64,000 bases of DNA from Roseitranquillus sp963749675 (GTDB lineage: Bacteria; Pseudomonadota; Alphaproteobacteria; Rhodobacterales; Rhodobacteraceae), in contig CAVVNT010000001.1 in assembly GCA_963749675.1 (NCBI GenBank), forward strand, positions 558,001 through 622,000, given 5' to 3'. This document shows, one piece after another, positions 8,624 through 17,251 of the stretch. Position 1 is the first letter of the stretch. Each line of letters starts with the position of its first letter. A program made the position numbers and the translations under genes. The notes under the pieces were generated by a model that was given only the letters and a program-made list of their open reading frames with translations, was not told where the DNA came from and ran no database searches.

Positions 8624-9667
8624 CTACGCGAACCGCAACTCTTGCTGGGTCTGAGGGTAGGGGTCTCGGGAGGGGTTCTCCAGCATCTTCTCCCGGAAAA
8701 CCTCGGCGGGGGTCTTCCATCCGAGACACTTTCTGGGCGTTGCGTTGAGGCGGTCGCAGATCATCCTCAATTCATGATCTGAGACCGCCGTGGGATCGAG
8801 CCTGCGCGGCAGCCATCGTCGAGCACGACGGTTGGTGTTCTCGACGGTGCCTTTTTGCCAGGGCGCGGAGGGGTCGCAGAACCAGGTCCGGGTTCCGGTC
8901 TCCGCCTGGAGATGTGGCCAGGATACGAACTCGGTGCCGCGGCCGAAGGTGATCGACCGCCGCGCTACGAACGGCAAGTCCCGGATCGCCCGGATCACCT
9001 TGCCCATGACGGGCCTCGTGCGCTTGCTCGGGTTCTTCAGCAGCACGGTGAACCGGCTGACGCGTTCGACGAGCGAGGTCACGTTGGTCTGCCCGAACCG
9101 TTGCTTGAACAGCATCAAGTCGCCTTCCCAGTGGCCGAACTGCCGCCTGTGCGCCACTGCGTCCGGTCGGAACAGGATGCTGACGTCGCGGTGGAACTTC
9201 GGTGGCGGTCGCTTGCGTGCCCGCCGCGGTCGCCGCGCCTTGCGGTGGGTCGGCAGGTACCACCAGAGCTCTTCCCGCATGCCTTCCTTGGCGTAGATGT
9301 ACCGGTAGATCGTTTCCTGGCAGACGCGGGGGCACGCATTCTCGTAGATCATGCGCCAGGCGATCTGCTCCGGCGTCCAGCCGTCCTTGATCCGCTCGAC
9401 GACGCGTCTGCACAGGCCGGGGTGACGGATCTGCTTACGTTGCCGGGCGCGTCGATCGGTCGTCATCAGCTGCGCCGCCGCGCCATAGTATCCGTCGCAG
9501 CCTGGCAGGCACGGATCGGAGAAGTGGTTTCGCCTGAGCTCGCGAAAGATCGTCGATCGGCAGCGCTTCAGAACGCGCGCCATCTCGTCGACGGGGACCT
9601 TCGCATGGCGCCAGCGCTCGATCCTGCGCCGCTCCTCAAAGCTCAACTGCCGATAAACAGCTCCCAT
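8624..9667 (-). CDS. IS30-family transposase with catalytic Asp replaced by Gly
   Basis: A full-length 347-residue IS30 transposase: N-terminal HTH (LSFEERRRIERW, STIFRELRRN), then the DDE core. The first Asp is in GHWEGDLM. The second should lie in ITFDRGTEF but here reads ITFGRGTEF (GGC for GAC, near 8945). The Glu is in WQKGTVENTN. Length and frame are intact, but a Gly at a DDE position should abolish catalysis. GCAACTCTTG at 8635-8644 is inverted at 9706-9715 and may be part of the terminal repeats; the rest of the ends match poorly. The element abuts an IS110 relic. Confidence 0.9.
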   Translation of the reverse strand: MGAVYRQLSFEERRRIERWRHAKVPVDEMARVLKRCRSTIFRELRRNHFSDPCLPGCDGYYGAAAQLMTTDRRARQRKQIRHPGLCRRVVERIKDGWTPEQIAWRMIYENACPRVCQETIYRYIYAKEGMREELWWYLPTHRKARRPRRARKRPPPKFHRDVSILFRPDAVAHRRQFGHWEGDLMLFKQRFGQTNVTSLVERVSRFTVLLKNPSKRTRPVMGKVIRAIRDLPFVARRSITFGRGTEFVSWPHLQAETGTRTWFCDPSAPWQKGTVENTNRRARRWLPRRLDPTAVSDHELRMICDRLNATPRKCLGWKTPAEVFREKMLENPSRDPYPQTQQELRFA

Positions 9668-9720
9668 CTCAGCAACCTCATGTCAGACAACCCTCTGGTT
9701 TCTAACAAGAGTTGCAGTTG

Positions 9721-10088
9721 GGAGTAGCGCGCACCACGGCGGCTGCTTGGTGGACGCGCCGGTCGTGTCGGCGATGTCGACCAGCCGGTGGCCACGGCGG
9801 CCTTGCGAAAGCCGCGCCTGCCGGCCAGCCGCACCGCCGAGCTCTTCAGCGGCGAGAAGCGCTGAACGCGGTGGATCAGGCTGGCGGCAGCCTCGAAGAG
9901 CAGGCGCCTCACGGCTCGATCGCCGCATTGCGATATGCGCCCGGACCAGTCTACCGCGCCGGACTGGCGCCGCTTTGGTGTCAGCCCGAGAAAGGCACCG
10001 ACATCGGCTGCCTTGCGGAACCTGGCCGGGTCATCGACCAACGCAATGAAGCTGAGTGGGAACGCCGGTGGAAAACTCTGCCACGTTG
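9721..10088 (-). pseudogene. IS110-family transposase remnant
   Basis: Minus strand, reading AFPLSFIALVDDPARF, KAADVGAFLGLTPKRRQSG, DWSGRISQCGDRAVRRLLFE and LAGRRGFRKAAVA: the C-terminal Transposase_20 domain of an IS110-family enzyme. The N-terminal DEDD domain is absent and the C-terminus is lost at the IS30 element. On the other side it is cut by the IS3 element at 10,089. Confidence 0.75.
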
Positions 10089-10115
10089 TGGAGTGCGCCC
10101 CTCTGCTTGGACACG

Positions 10116-11108
10116 TCAGGCAGTTTGTTTTGACCGGGTCGGGGCGTTTCTCTCCTCAAACTGATCGGGGCTCAGGTAGCCGAGCGCCGAATGCAGCCGT
10201 ATTGCGTTGTAGACATCGTCGATGAACGCCGGAAGGTCTGCGGCGACGTCCTCGAAGGTCTGATACTCGGTGATGTAGACGGCTTCGACCTTCAGCGTCT
10301 TCATGGAGCTCTCAGCTTGCGGATTATCGTACGGGTTTCCCCTCCGGCTCATCGACCCGACGAAGCCGCTTTCCCTCAGGATGCGCCGGTGCCGGGATGC
10401 AGCGTACTGGGCGCCGCGGTCGGTGTGGAAGACGCAGCCTGGCAGCGGGCGGCGGCCCCCGATCGCCGCGTTCAGCGCCGCCGCGGTGAGGCGGGTATCG
10501 ATGTTGCGACCAAGCCCGTAGCCGACCACCTTGCGCGACCAGGCGTCCAAGATGACGGCGAGGTAGACGAAACCTGTGGCGATGGCGACGTAGGTGATGT
10601 CTCCGACCCAGAGCTGGTCGGGACCGTGAACTTCGAAGTTCCCGGCGACATTGGGATAGATCGGACTGTCGTGATTGCTGTCGGTGGTGGCGACATAGCG
10701 GCGTTTCCGTTTTGGATTCAGATCGTTCTCCCGCATGATCCGCCGCACCTTCTTCGCATTCACGACGAGCCCGCGGTGCCGCAGCTCGGCAGTGACTCGG
10801 CGATAGCCATAGTTCCGGCAGGTCTCGGTGATCGACCGGATCACGGCGACCGCCGGATCTTCGGCGGCGGAAGCGGGAGCTGCGTAGAAGCTGGAACGAG
10901 GCAGGTCCATCAGATCGCACCCCCGTCCGACCGAGATGCCGGCGGGCCGGTGATCACGGACCCAGGCGCGCTTCTCTGCGGCCGTTCGCGCCGACGAGCC
11001 CCCTTTGAGACAACTCGATCTCGAGGGCCTGACGTCCCACCAGCCGCTCGAGCGCCGCGATCCGCGCCTGGTACTCGGGCAAGAGCTCCTCTTCGACCGC
11101 GTCGTCAT
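10116..11108 (-). CDS. IS3-family OrfB (DDE transposase)
   Basis: The catalytic part, with WVGDITYVA (first Asp), VFHTDRGAQYAA (second Asp) and NPYDNPQAESSMKTLKVE (Glu), then YNAIRLHSALGYLSPDQFE, all in one frame. The frame is open back to 11,108, but real OrfB sequence begins at about 11,000 (KGGSSARTAAEKRAWV). Relative to OrfA the frame is +1, not the usual -1 of IS3 elements, so either a base has been gained or lost in the G run or this copy makes OrfB separately. All three catalytic residues are present. Confidence 0.85.
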   Translation of the reverse strand: MTTRSKRSSCPSTRRGSRRSSGWWDVRPSRSSCLKGGSSARTAAEKRAWVRDHRPAGISVGRGCDLMDLPRSSFYAAPASAAEDPAVAVIRSITETCRNYGYRRVTAELRHRGLVVNAKKVRRIMRENDLNPKRKRRYVATTDSNHDSPIYPNVAGNFEVHGPDQLWVGDITYVAIATGFVYLAVILDAWSRKVVGYGLGRNIDTRLTAAALNAAIGGRRPLPGCVFHTDRGAQYAASRHRRILRESGFVGSMSRRGNPYDNPQAESSMKTLKVEAVYITEYQTFEDVAADLPAFIDDVYNAIRLHSALGYLSPDQFEERNAPTRSKQTA

Positions 11109-11265
11109 CGAACTCGCCGCGCTCGTACTTCTCGACCCAGATCGGGATCAGCGTGCGGCACACGTCGTATTTCTGACTGAGCCCGCGCATCGACTCGCCG
11201 TTGAAGTACGCCTCGACGATCTCACGCTTCCTGGCGGTGCTGTGGCGCCGGTGTCTCTTCGTCAT
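10954..11265 (-). CDS. IS3-family OrfA (helix-turn-helix protein)
   Basis: A 103-residue OrfA: MTKRHRRHSTARKREIVEAY, HTH around GESMRGLSQKYDV, and a leucine-zipper-like LPEYQARIAALERLVGRQ. OrfA binds the IS ends and is normally fused to OrfB by ribosomal frameshifting to make the active transposase. A G5 run after AAA, near 10,998, is the expected slip region. Confidence 0.88.
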   Translation of the reverse strand: MTKRHRRHSTARKREIVEAYFNGESMRGLSQKYDVCRTLIPIWVEKYERGEFDDDAVEEELLPEYQARIAALERLVGRQALEIELSQRGLVGANGRREARLGP

Positions 11266-11535
11266 GGGGTTCTCCTTACCAGAACCCCGGCCCGGTCAAT
11301 ATCTTCGCGCCAAACTGTCCAGCCTCAGGGGCGCACTCCAGGTAGCGGCGGGATGAGCCTGCGGCGGGCGGCTTGAAGGTCGTCCACGTTTACCCTCTCT
11401 GGCGGCAAGGAGGGCGGGGGCATTTTCGCCGTGGAGCTGTATCGGAAGGTTCGCCGCGCCTACTTCAGGCAGGGCATGAGCAAGCGTGCGACAGCGGGAC
11501 ACTTCTGCATCTCGCGCGACAGCGTGGACGGTTCG

Positions 11536-11574
11536 GAGGATCAGGGATTGATCCAGTGGATCAATCCCCCGACG
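11536..11574. repeat. 39-bp palindromic insertion, copy 1
   Basis: Stem GGGATTGATCC (11,544-11,554), loop AGT, stem GGATCAATCCC (11,558-11,568): a perfect 11-bp hairpin. It is flanked by GAGGATCAGG and CCCGACG, shared with copy 2 at 12,050. In the istA frame it reads EDQGLIQWINPPT without a stop. It sits between two parts of IstA that are normally adjacent. Confidence 0.8.
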
Positions 11575-12049
11575 GACGATCGTGTACGCGGTGCCGCCCG
11601 GCTATCGCAGGACGGCGCCGGTGAAGCGACCGAAGCTGGACGGGTTCACCGGGATCATCGACGCGTGGCTGCGCGAGGATGCGGATCGCCCTCGCAAGCA
11701 GCGTCACACGGCCAAGCGCGTCCTGGATCGGCTGCGGGAGGAACACGGGTTCACCGGCGGCTACACCATCGTGAAGGCATACCTGCGTGAGCATCAGCGC
11801 CGCGGCCGCGAGATGTTCGTGCCGCTGCACCACGCGCCCGGCCACGCGCAGGCGGACTTCGGCGAGGCGCTGGTGGTGATCGGCGGCGTCGAGCAGAAGG
11901 CGCACTTCTTCGCCTTCGACCTGCCGCACAGCGATGCGTGCTAAGTGCGGGCGTATCCCGCGGCGACGGCCGAGGCGTGGGCGGACGGTCACGTCCATGC
12001 CTTCGCATTCTTCGGTCGGGTGCCGCTGTCGGTGCTCTGCGACAGTGAG

Positions 12050-12088
12050 GAGGATCAGGAATCGATCCAGTGGATCGATTCCCCGACG
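12050..12088. repeat. 39-bp palindromic insertion, copy 2
   Basis: Stem GGAATCGATCC (12,058-12,068), loop AGT, stem GGATCGATTCC (12,072-12,082). Same flanks as copy 1. The two stem differences from copy 1 (G-C to A-T and T-A to C-G) are matched on the other side, so pairing is kept. Read in frame with istA as EDQESIQWIDSPT, replacing about seven residues expected after VPLSVLCD. Confidence 0.8.
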
Positions 12089-12464
12089 AACCGCTGCCTG
12101 GTGACGCGCATCCTGCCGGACGGGACGCGCAAGCGGGCGACACTCTTCAGCGGGCTGCTGTCGCACTACGTGATCGAGGACCGTTACGGCCGGCCGGGCA
12201 AAGGCAATGACACGGATGAGATTGAATAGCCCTTTTCTGCCCCTTTCGTGCTTTTTTCCGTGAGCGGGTGACCGCGTGGTGAAGGGTGGGGTGTGAGGTT
12301 CAAGCCCCAACGCGCAACCTGATCATTGTCGCTCCTCGTTTGCGGCGCCCGCACCCTTTGTCGGTCCGGACTTTCGCCAGCCGAGCGTCATTCTGCGATA
12401 GGCGTTCTCTGCCTGCCCTGCCACGGCGCGGTCGGGGCGCCGTCGTTGGGGGAGATTGTAGTCA

Positions 12465-12870
12465 CAGGACGCGCCGAGCTGACCGCGCCGCGCCGGCACA
12501 CCGGCCGGCGAGTTCCAGGGCTCGCATCTTGCGCGCCATCAAGGCCGGCCGGGTCCAGGCATGGTCCTCGCCGTTGCTGAGCATGTGCCAGATCAGGATG
12601 ACAAGCTTGCGCGCCACGGCGACCGCTGCGACGTGGTTGCCGCGCCGGGCTCGGACCCGTTCATGGAAGGCGCGCAACGGCCCCGGCGCGCGGACGGCTT
12701 GCCACGCTGCTTGGACCAGCAGATGGCGCGCATTGGAGCGCCCGCGTTTGGCAATACGTCCGTGGTGAGCCGGTCCGTCTCCGGACTGTCGGACACTTGG
12801 ATCGAGGCCGATGTGGGCGACCAGTTTCTCCGGCGCCGCGAACCGGTCGATGCGCCCGAACCCGGACGGT
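12465..12870 (-). pseudogene. IS110-family transposase remnant inside istA
   Basis: Minus strand: RFAAPEKLVAHIGLDPSVRQ, GRIAKRGRSNARHLLVQAAW, HERVRARRGNHVAAVAVARK, LVILIWHMLSNGEDH, the C-terminal half of an IS110/IS116 transposase. It lies within the roughly 720 bp (12,213-12,934) that split istA. The rest of that segment (12,213-12,464) shows nothing I recognise. Confidence 0.75.
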
Positions 12871-12934
12871 CTCACCATAGCGCCGGCGTCGTCTGCGCGG
12901 CAGGGCTCCGGAGCGCCGACCCCAATCATGCCGG

Positions 12935-13264
12935 ATAGCGGCGCCGTCGAAGGACTCGTCGGCTGGTCGCGGCGCAACTTCATGGTACCGCTGCCGCGCT
13001 TCGCGAGCTGGGACGAGTTCAACGATGAGACCTTGTCCGCCATTGGTCCGAGGACAATGGGCGAATGCTGGAGGAGCAATGCCGCAAGCGTCTCGCCAAT
13101 TGTCTTCGCGGCCATAGCGAGACGATCGGGCAGCGGCTCCAGCGCGATCTCGAGGCGATGATGCCGCTGCCGCGGCGCCGTTCGAGGCCTGTGACCAGGC
13201 GACGGACCGCGTGAGCTCCCAGGCGCTGGTGCGGTACAGGATCAACGACTATCCGTTCCGCTAG
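12935..13264 (+). pseudogene. istA: IS21-family IstA, 3' part
   Basis: Continues the istA relic after the IS110 insertion: AVEGLVGWSRRNFMVPLPRF, then in another frame LEEQCRKRLANCLRGHSET and RDLEAMMPLP, ending near the TAG at 13,262. VEGLVGYARRNFMVP is a strongly conserved IstA block, normally right after GKGND. At least two frameshifts. Confidence 0.75.
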
Positions 13265-13425
13265 ACTTCGCGCAGGGGCGAACGCGCGCCCTTCGCCGCG
13301 CCCGTCCGCGCCTCGACCTCCAGTTCCATGATCCGCTCGGCCGCGAAGGCCAGCATCTCGCGCACGAGGTCGCCATCGGCCTGCTTCTCAACCAGCTCGA
13401 TCAGCGCCATTCTCTCGTCGGTCAT
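13261..13425 (-). pseudogene. IS256-family transposase N-terminal fragment
   Basis: From an ATG at 13,425: MTDERMALIELVEKQADGD, FAAERIMELEVEARTGAAKG, then REV and a stop. This is the start of an IS256/Mutator-type transposase; the remaining roughly 350 residues are missing because the sequence meets the istA relic at 13,262. Confidence 0.75.
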
Positions 13426-13494
13426 CGGCGTCTCCGTTCCGGTTCCAGGTCTTTCAACCCGAACCTTCTTTTGTGGATGCCGCTCGGTTTGCAA

Positions 13495-13734
13495 GGAAAT
13501 TCTGATCTTATGGACATGTGATCAAGTGCGTACTTTTGTCAGGCCTGTTCGCGCGGCTGACATGGCGCCGCTGGCCGGGATGGTGATGCGCGGAGCGGGT
13601 CCAAATCTCCAACAGCGAGCTCGAGGCTCGGAGAAGGTTTCTGGTTTGCCCGACCCGGATCATGTCGATCATGTGCCCATGCAGATCATGCCTTCCTCAC
13701 AACTCGGTGGCCCGATTGCCCATTCAGCGCCGGA
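13495..13734. other. Non-coding flank downstream of IS1111-type transposase
   Basis: About 240 bases with no reading frame of note. In IS1111-group elements the non-coding end lies 3' of the recombinase gene and encodes the bridge RNA that pairs donor and target. This stretch is in the right place and of suitable size, but I could not define ends or fold it reliably. The repeated GATCATG words near 13,670-13,700 are the only visible local pattern. Confidence 0.3.
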
Positions 13735-14763
13735 TCAGGCGCCGATCAGCACCGGGCCACGATAGTCCTCCTCTCGCGTCAGCATCGCCCAGATGCCACG
13801 CGCCATCTTGTTCGCCAGCGCGACCGCCACGACCGGGATCGGCTTACGCTCCAGCATCATCGCCAGCCACGACCCCTTGGGTGCCCCGCGACGCGAGGCC
13901 CAGCGGATCACGGCGGTCGCCCCGATGACCAGCAATCGCCGGATGTCGCGTTGTCCCATCTTCGAGGTCTTCCCGAGCTTCTGTTTTCCGCCGGTGGAAT
14001 GCTGCCTCGGCACCAGGCCGAGCCAGGCGGCGAAGTCGCGCCCGCGCCGGAACTGCTCCATCGGCGGCGCGAAGGTCTCGACCGCGAGCGCGGTGATCGG
14101 GCCGACACCCGGCATGGTCTGCAGCTGGCGCGGCATTTCCGCTTCGTTCGACATGGCCGCGATCCTGGCTTTCAGGGCATTGATCTGGGCGGTCAGGTGG
14201 GCGATCTGCTCAAGGAGCATACGGCAGATGTCCCGGGCGAGTTCCGGCAAATCGATATCGGGATCGTCGACGACCTTCGCGAGGCGCGGCAGGTATCCGA
14301 TGCCCTCGGGGGCGACATGGCCGAACTCGTAGAGATGTGAGCGCAGCGCGTTCACGGCCTCGGTGCGTTGCTTCACAAGCTGCTCGCGAGTGCGGAATGC
14401 GACGGCGCGCGCCTGCTGGTCCGCGGATTTCGGTTCGACGAAGCGCATGGTCGGCCGCAGAGCCGCCTCGACGATCGCTTCTGCATCCGCCGCGTCATTC
14501 TTCTGCCGCTTGATGAACGGCTTGACGTAATGCGGCGCGATCAGCCGGACCTCATGCCCGTGTCGCGCCATCTCCCGCGCCCAATGGTGCGCACTGGCGC
14601 AAGCCTCCATCGCCACGAGACACGGCGGCTGGTCCGCCATGAACCGTGCGAACTGCGGCCGTGACAGCTTCTTGCGGAACACTGGCCGCCCGTCTGCTGC
14701 GGCGCCGTGGACCTGGAACACGTTCTTTGCCAGATCGACGCCGATAATGGTAACTTCTCCCAT
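13735..14763 (-). CDS. IS110-family (IS1111-like) transposase, intact
   Basis: A complete 342-residue DEDD recombinase: N-terminal RuvC-like domain with IIGVDLAKNVFQVHG (Asp), VAMEACASAHHW (Glu) and RQKNDAADAEAI (Asp, Asp), a coiled-coil middle, and the Transposase_20 domain with TMPGVGPITALAVETF and AAWLGLVPRQHSTGGK carrying the catalytic Ser region. No frameshift or stop, so it is the best candidate for an active enzyme in the accessory region. GGATGCCG at 14,764 is inverted at 14,834 just upstream and may belong to the element's end. Confidence 0.93.
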   Translation of the reverse strand: MGEVTIIGVDLAKNVFQVHGAAADGRPVFRKKLSRPQFARFMADQPPCLVAMEACASAHHWAREMARHGHEVRLIAPHYVKPFIKRQKNDAADAEAIVEAALRPTMRFVEPKSADQQARAVAFRTREQLVKQRTEAVNALRSHLYEFGHVAPEGIGYLPRLAKVVDDPDIDLPELARDICRMLLEQIAHLTAQINALKARIAAMSNEAEMPRQLQTMPGVGPITALAVETFAPPMEQFRRGRDFAAWLGLVPRQHSTGGKQKLGKTSKMGQRDIRRLLVIGATAVIRWASRRGAPKGSWLAMMLERKPIPVVAVALANKMARGIWAMLTREEDYRGPVLIGA

Positions 14764-14954
14764 GGATGCCGTCTCCTACAGCTTGTGCTTCGACACCACG
14801 AGTTTGGCACATCGCGATGCCGTCAGGGGAGAGCGGCATCCACCCCATCTCCGAAGACCGGCGATGGCCGTCAGCGTCACCCCCGGCCGCGCGCTGCGCT
14901 ACGCCGAAGGCTCCGCGCGCGGCCTCCTACACCATCATCCGGGACACAGCCTGA

Positions 14955-15220
14955 CCCCGGCTGGTGGAGCTCGAGCTGATCGACCGCGAGCGCCGGATGA
15001 TCGAGCGCCGGATCAAGGCCGCGAAGTTCCCGGCGACGAAGAGCCTCGACAGCTTCGACTTCAAGGCGATCCCGAGCCTCAACAAGATGCAGGTGCTGGA
15101 GCGCGCCCGCTGCGAGTGGACCCGTCGCCGCGAGAACGTCATCGCCCTTGGTCCGAGCGGCACCGGCAAGACCCCCGTTGCCCTCGGGCTCGGCCTCGCC
15201 GCGTGCCAGCTACCCTTGAG
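14955..15220 (+). pseudogene. istB: IS21-family IstB fragment (AAA+ ATPase)
   Basis: Reads ELELIDRERRMIERRIKAAK, TKSLDSFDFKAIPSLNKMQV, then Walker A LGPSGTGKTPVALGLGLAAC with Pro where His or Thr is usual after GKT. The first 55 or so residues and everything after AACQLP are missing. It is probably the other half of the IS21 whose istA starts at 11,431, the junction having been replaced by the IS256 relic and the IS1111 element. Confidence 0.8.
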
Positions 15221-15297
15221 CGCGCGCGACGAGGCGCCCGCCGAGTGGCCGAGTCTTGCGCCGCCCATGGGCCGGCTTTTGGTGTGCCGTTGACCGC

Positions 15298-15613
15298 ACG
15301 CCCTAAATGGGGCGTTGTCGGATTCACCAAGTCTCTGGCGATCGAACTGGGCGAGGACGGCATCCGCGTCAACGCGATCTTGCCCGGCATCGTCGAAGGC
15401 GACCGCATCCGCCGCGTCTTCGAAAGCAAGGCGCAGGCCCGCGGCGTATCCGTCAAGGACATCCAGGACCAGGCACTCTCCAGCGTCTCGCTGCGCACGA
15501 TGGTGGCGCCCGCGCAGATTGCCGACCAGATCGCGTTCGTCTGCTCCGAACGCGGCCGAACGATCTCGGGGCAGTCGATCTCGGTCTGCGGCGACACGCG
15601 CGACCTTGCCTGA
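15298..15613 (+). pseudogene. Short-chain dehydrogenase, C-terminal third
   Basis: Frame 2 reads KWGVVGFTKSLAIELGEDG, IRVNAILPGIVEGDRIRR, and ends SISVCGDTRDLA. KWGVVGFTKSLA is the helix after the YxxxK active site of classical SDRs; the N-terminal Rossmann part and the catalytic Tyr/Lys have been lost at the istB fragment. It lies upstream of the TRAP transporter on the same strand, so it may once have been part of a carbon-source operon with it. Confidence 0.75.
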
Positions 15614-16193
15614 TCGAACACCCAGAAGGTCGATCGACGAGGCCGCTGGGCTGTATATTCGACTTCGCCGAGCAACACCAGTGCGGGCTTCCGCTTTCCG
15701 CTGATTGTGTTGGAAAACTCAGTCCGTCCCGCCCTCCGACCTAGTCGAGTTCCGCAGAGGCGGTGTCAGGAGAACCGGCTTGAGCGGGGCAGAGGGGCCG
15801 CCTGGCGTCGCGCGATGAGCAAACTCAGCCCGCTCCGCGTCAAGACCAGCCCCGAGAACCTTCGCCTATCTGTGATGCTCTGCCTCCAAGTTCGCTGTCG
15901 CTCCGGAGCGTCGAGGGTCTGCTGCATGAGCGCGGCAGCGAGGTGAAGTACCGCGAGCTGGTGACCGAGGTGTTGCGGATCGAAGAATGGTTCCGTCCTG
16001 CCGATGCATGGGCTGGCCGGAACCGAGCTCCGTCCGGAAGTGTTCGGCAGGATGGCGGTGTATGTGTGAATGTCGACCAATTTACGCCCGCGAGGCCCGG
16101 ATTACGCCCGCGAGGCCCGGAAACTGCGGTTGAGATCGGTACGCGATACACACTAAGCAAGAAGACAACGAGACCTTGGGAGGAACTTTAGAG
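15614..16193. other. Region upstream of dctP with an IS6-like scrap
   Basis: No complete gene. At about 15,860-15,945 the plus strand reads LSLRSVEGLLHERGSEV, resembling the N-terminal HTH of IS6-family transposases. Further on lies a 20-bp tandem duplication (16,082-16,121). The rest is unassigned; the dctPQM promoter should be near 16,120-16,180. Confidence 0.4.
16082..16121. repeat. Perfect 20-bp tandem duplication
   Basis: Two head-to-tail copies of a 20-bp unit starting TTACGCCCGCGAGG (16,082-16,101 and 16,102-16,121), 72 bases before the dctP start. It could be a regulator site doubled by slippage or simply a chance duplication. Confidence 0.7.
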
Positions 16194-17210
16194 ATGACAT
16201 TTGGAAGGATTGCGCCAGGGGCGCTTGCCGTCGGTCTGGTGGCGTTCGGCGCCTCGGCACAGGAACAGACACTGCGGTTCCAATCATCGGATCCATCGGG
16301 CAACCCGAACTATCTGCTGCAGCAAGGTTGGGCCGACAGCGTGAGCGAGATGACCGACGGCAAGCTCGCGGTCGAGTTGATGCCGGTGGAATCGATAGTC
16401 GCGCACAACGAGACGCAGGACGCGATCGCCGCGGGAATCCTTGACGGCCACGTCACCGACACCTCGTATTTTGCCGGCAAGGACCCGGCATTCGGACTGA
16501 TCGCGAACCCGGTCGGCGCGTGGTCGGATCCGCAGGAGATGTTCGACTTCATCGAGCAGGGCGGCGGCAAGGAGTTGATGAACGAGCTGGTCAACCCGTA
16601 CGGGCTGCAGTTCATCGGGGCGACCACACCGGGACTCGAGGCGTTCGTCTCCAAGGTGCCTCTCGACGGTGTCGACGACCTGCAGGGTCTCAAGATGCGT
16701 GCGCCCGAAGGGCTGGTGCAGCAGGTCTTCGCAGCAGCTGGCGCGGCGCCGGTGAACCTGCCGGGGTCTGAGGTCTTCACATCGCTCGATAAGGGGGTCA
16801 TCGACGCCGCGGATTACTCGGTGTTCTCGACCAATCAGGCGCAGGGCCTCCATGATGTCGCTCCGCATCCGGTCTATCCGGGGTTCCACTCCATGCCGCT
16901 CGTCGAGATCTCGATGAACAAGGAGAAGTGGGATGCGCTCGACCCCGAGCTGCAGCAGGCCCTTGAGGAGTCCGTCACTCAGTTCGCTCAGGAGCAGGTC
17001 GCGGCGCTGAAGGAAGCGGACGAAGCCGCCGTCGAAGAGGCCAAGGCATCTGGCGACGTCACGGTGCACGACTGGTCCGACGAGGAGCGCGCGCGCTTTC
17101 GCGAGATCGCAACCGGCGAATGGCAGTCGGTCGCTCAGCGGTCGGAGAACGCGCAGAAGGTCTACGACACGTTGACCACCTATCTGCAGGAACAGGGCCT
17201 GATGAACTAG
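16194..17210 (+). CDS. dctP: TRAP transporter solute-binding protein DctP/TakP type
   Basis: Periplasmic binding protein of a TRAP uptake system, 338 residues, cleavable signal peptide ending near FGASAQE. Seen: FQSSDPSGNPNYLLQQGW, DDLQGLKMRAPEGL with the conserved Arg that binds the substrate carboxylate, and SLDKGVIDAADYSVF. The overall pattern fits the TakP branch (2-oxo acids and similar), but the substrate cannot be read from sequence. The ATG at 16,194 is chosen because GGGAGGAAC lies 6-14 bases before it; an upstream TTG in frame is less likely. First gene of dctPQM. Confidence 0.93.
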   Translation: MTFGRIAPGALAVGLVAFGASAQEQTLRFQSSDPSGNPNYLLQQGWADSVSEMTDGKLAVELMPVESIVAHNETQDAIAAGILDGHVTDTSYFAGKDPAFGLIANPVGAWSDPQEMFDFIEQGGGKELMNELVNPYGLQFIGATTPGLEAFVSKVPLDGVDDLQGLKMRAPEGLVQQVFAAAGAAPVNLPGSEVFTSLDKGVIDAADYSVFSTNQAQGLHDVAPHPVYPGFHSMPLVEISMNKEKWDALDPELQQALEESVTQFAQEQVAALKEADEAAVEEAKASGDVTVHDWSDEERARFREIATGEWQSVAQRSENAQKVYDTLTTYLQEQGLMN

Positions 17211-17251
17211 GAAGGGCAGGCGCGGTCCCTAGGGCCGCGCCCCCGGTTCCG

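Larger units (their letters stand above)
10089..11340 (-). mobile_element. IS3-family element with terminal inverted repeats
   Basis: A 1,252-bp element. Its ends share TGGAGTGCGCCCCT (10,089-10,102 and inverted at 11,327-11,340) followed by a partly conserved TTGGACA/CTGGACA, an imperfect terminal repeat of about 25 bp. It contains orfA and orfB in IS3 arrangement. The flanking bases (GTTG on the left, GGTA on the right) are not a target duplication, so one or both flanks have been rearranged after insertion. Confidence 0.85.
11431..12212 (+). pseudogene. istA: IS21-family IstA, 5' part, with two palindromic insertions
   Basis: Starts GTG at 11,431: MELYRKVRRAYFRQGMSKRA, HFCISRDSVD, then after an insertion YAVPPGYRRTAPVKRPKLDG, IIDAWLREDADRPRKQRHTA, HAPGHAQADFGEAL (catalytic Asp), a stop after HSDAC at about 11,942, then RYGRPGKGND. 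Two 39-bp palindromes interrupt it at 11,536 and 12,050. A frame change lies just after the first. The gene is cut at 12,212, in the conserved GKGND motif, by about 720 bp of foreign sequence, and resumes at 12,935. Confidence 0.8.
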
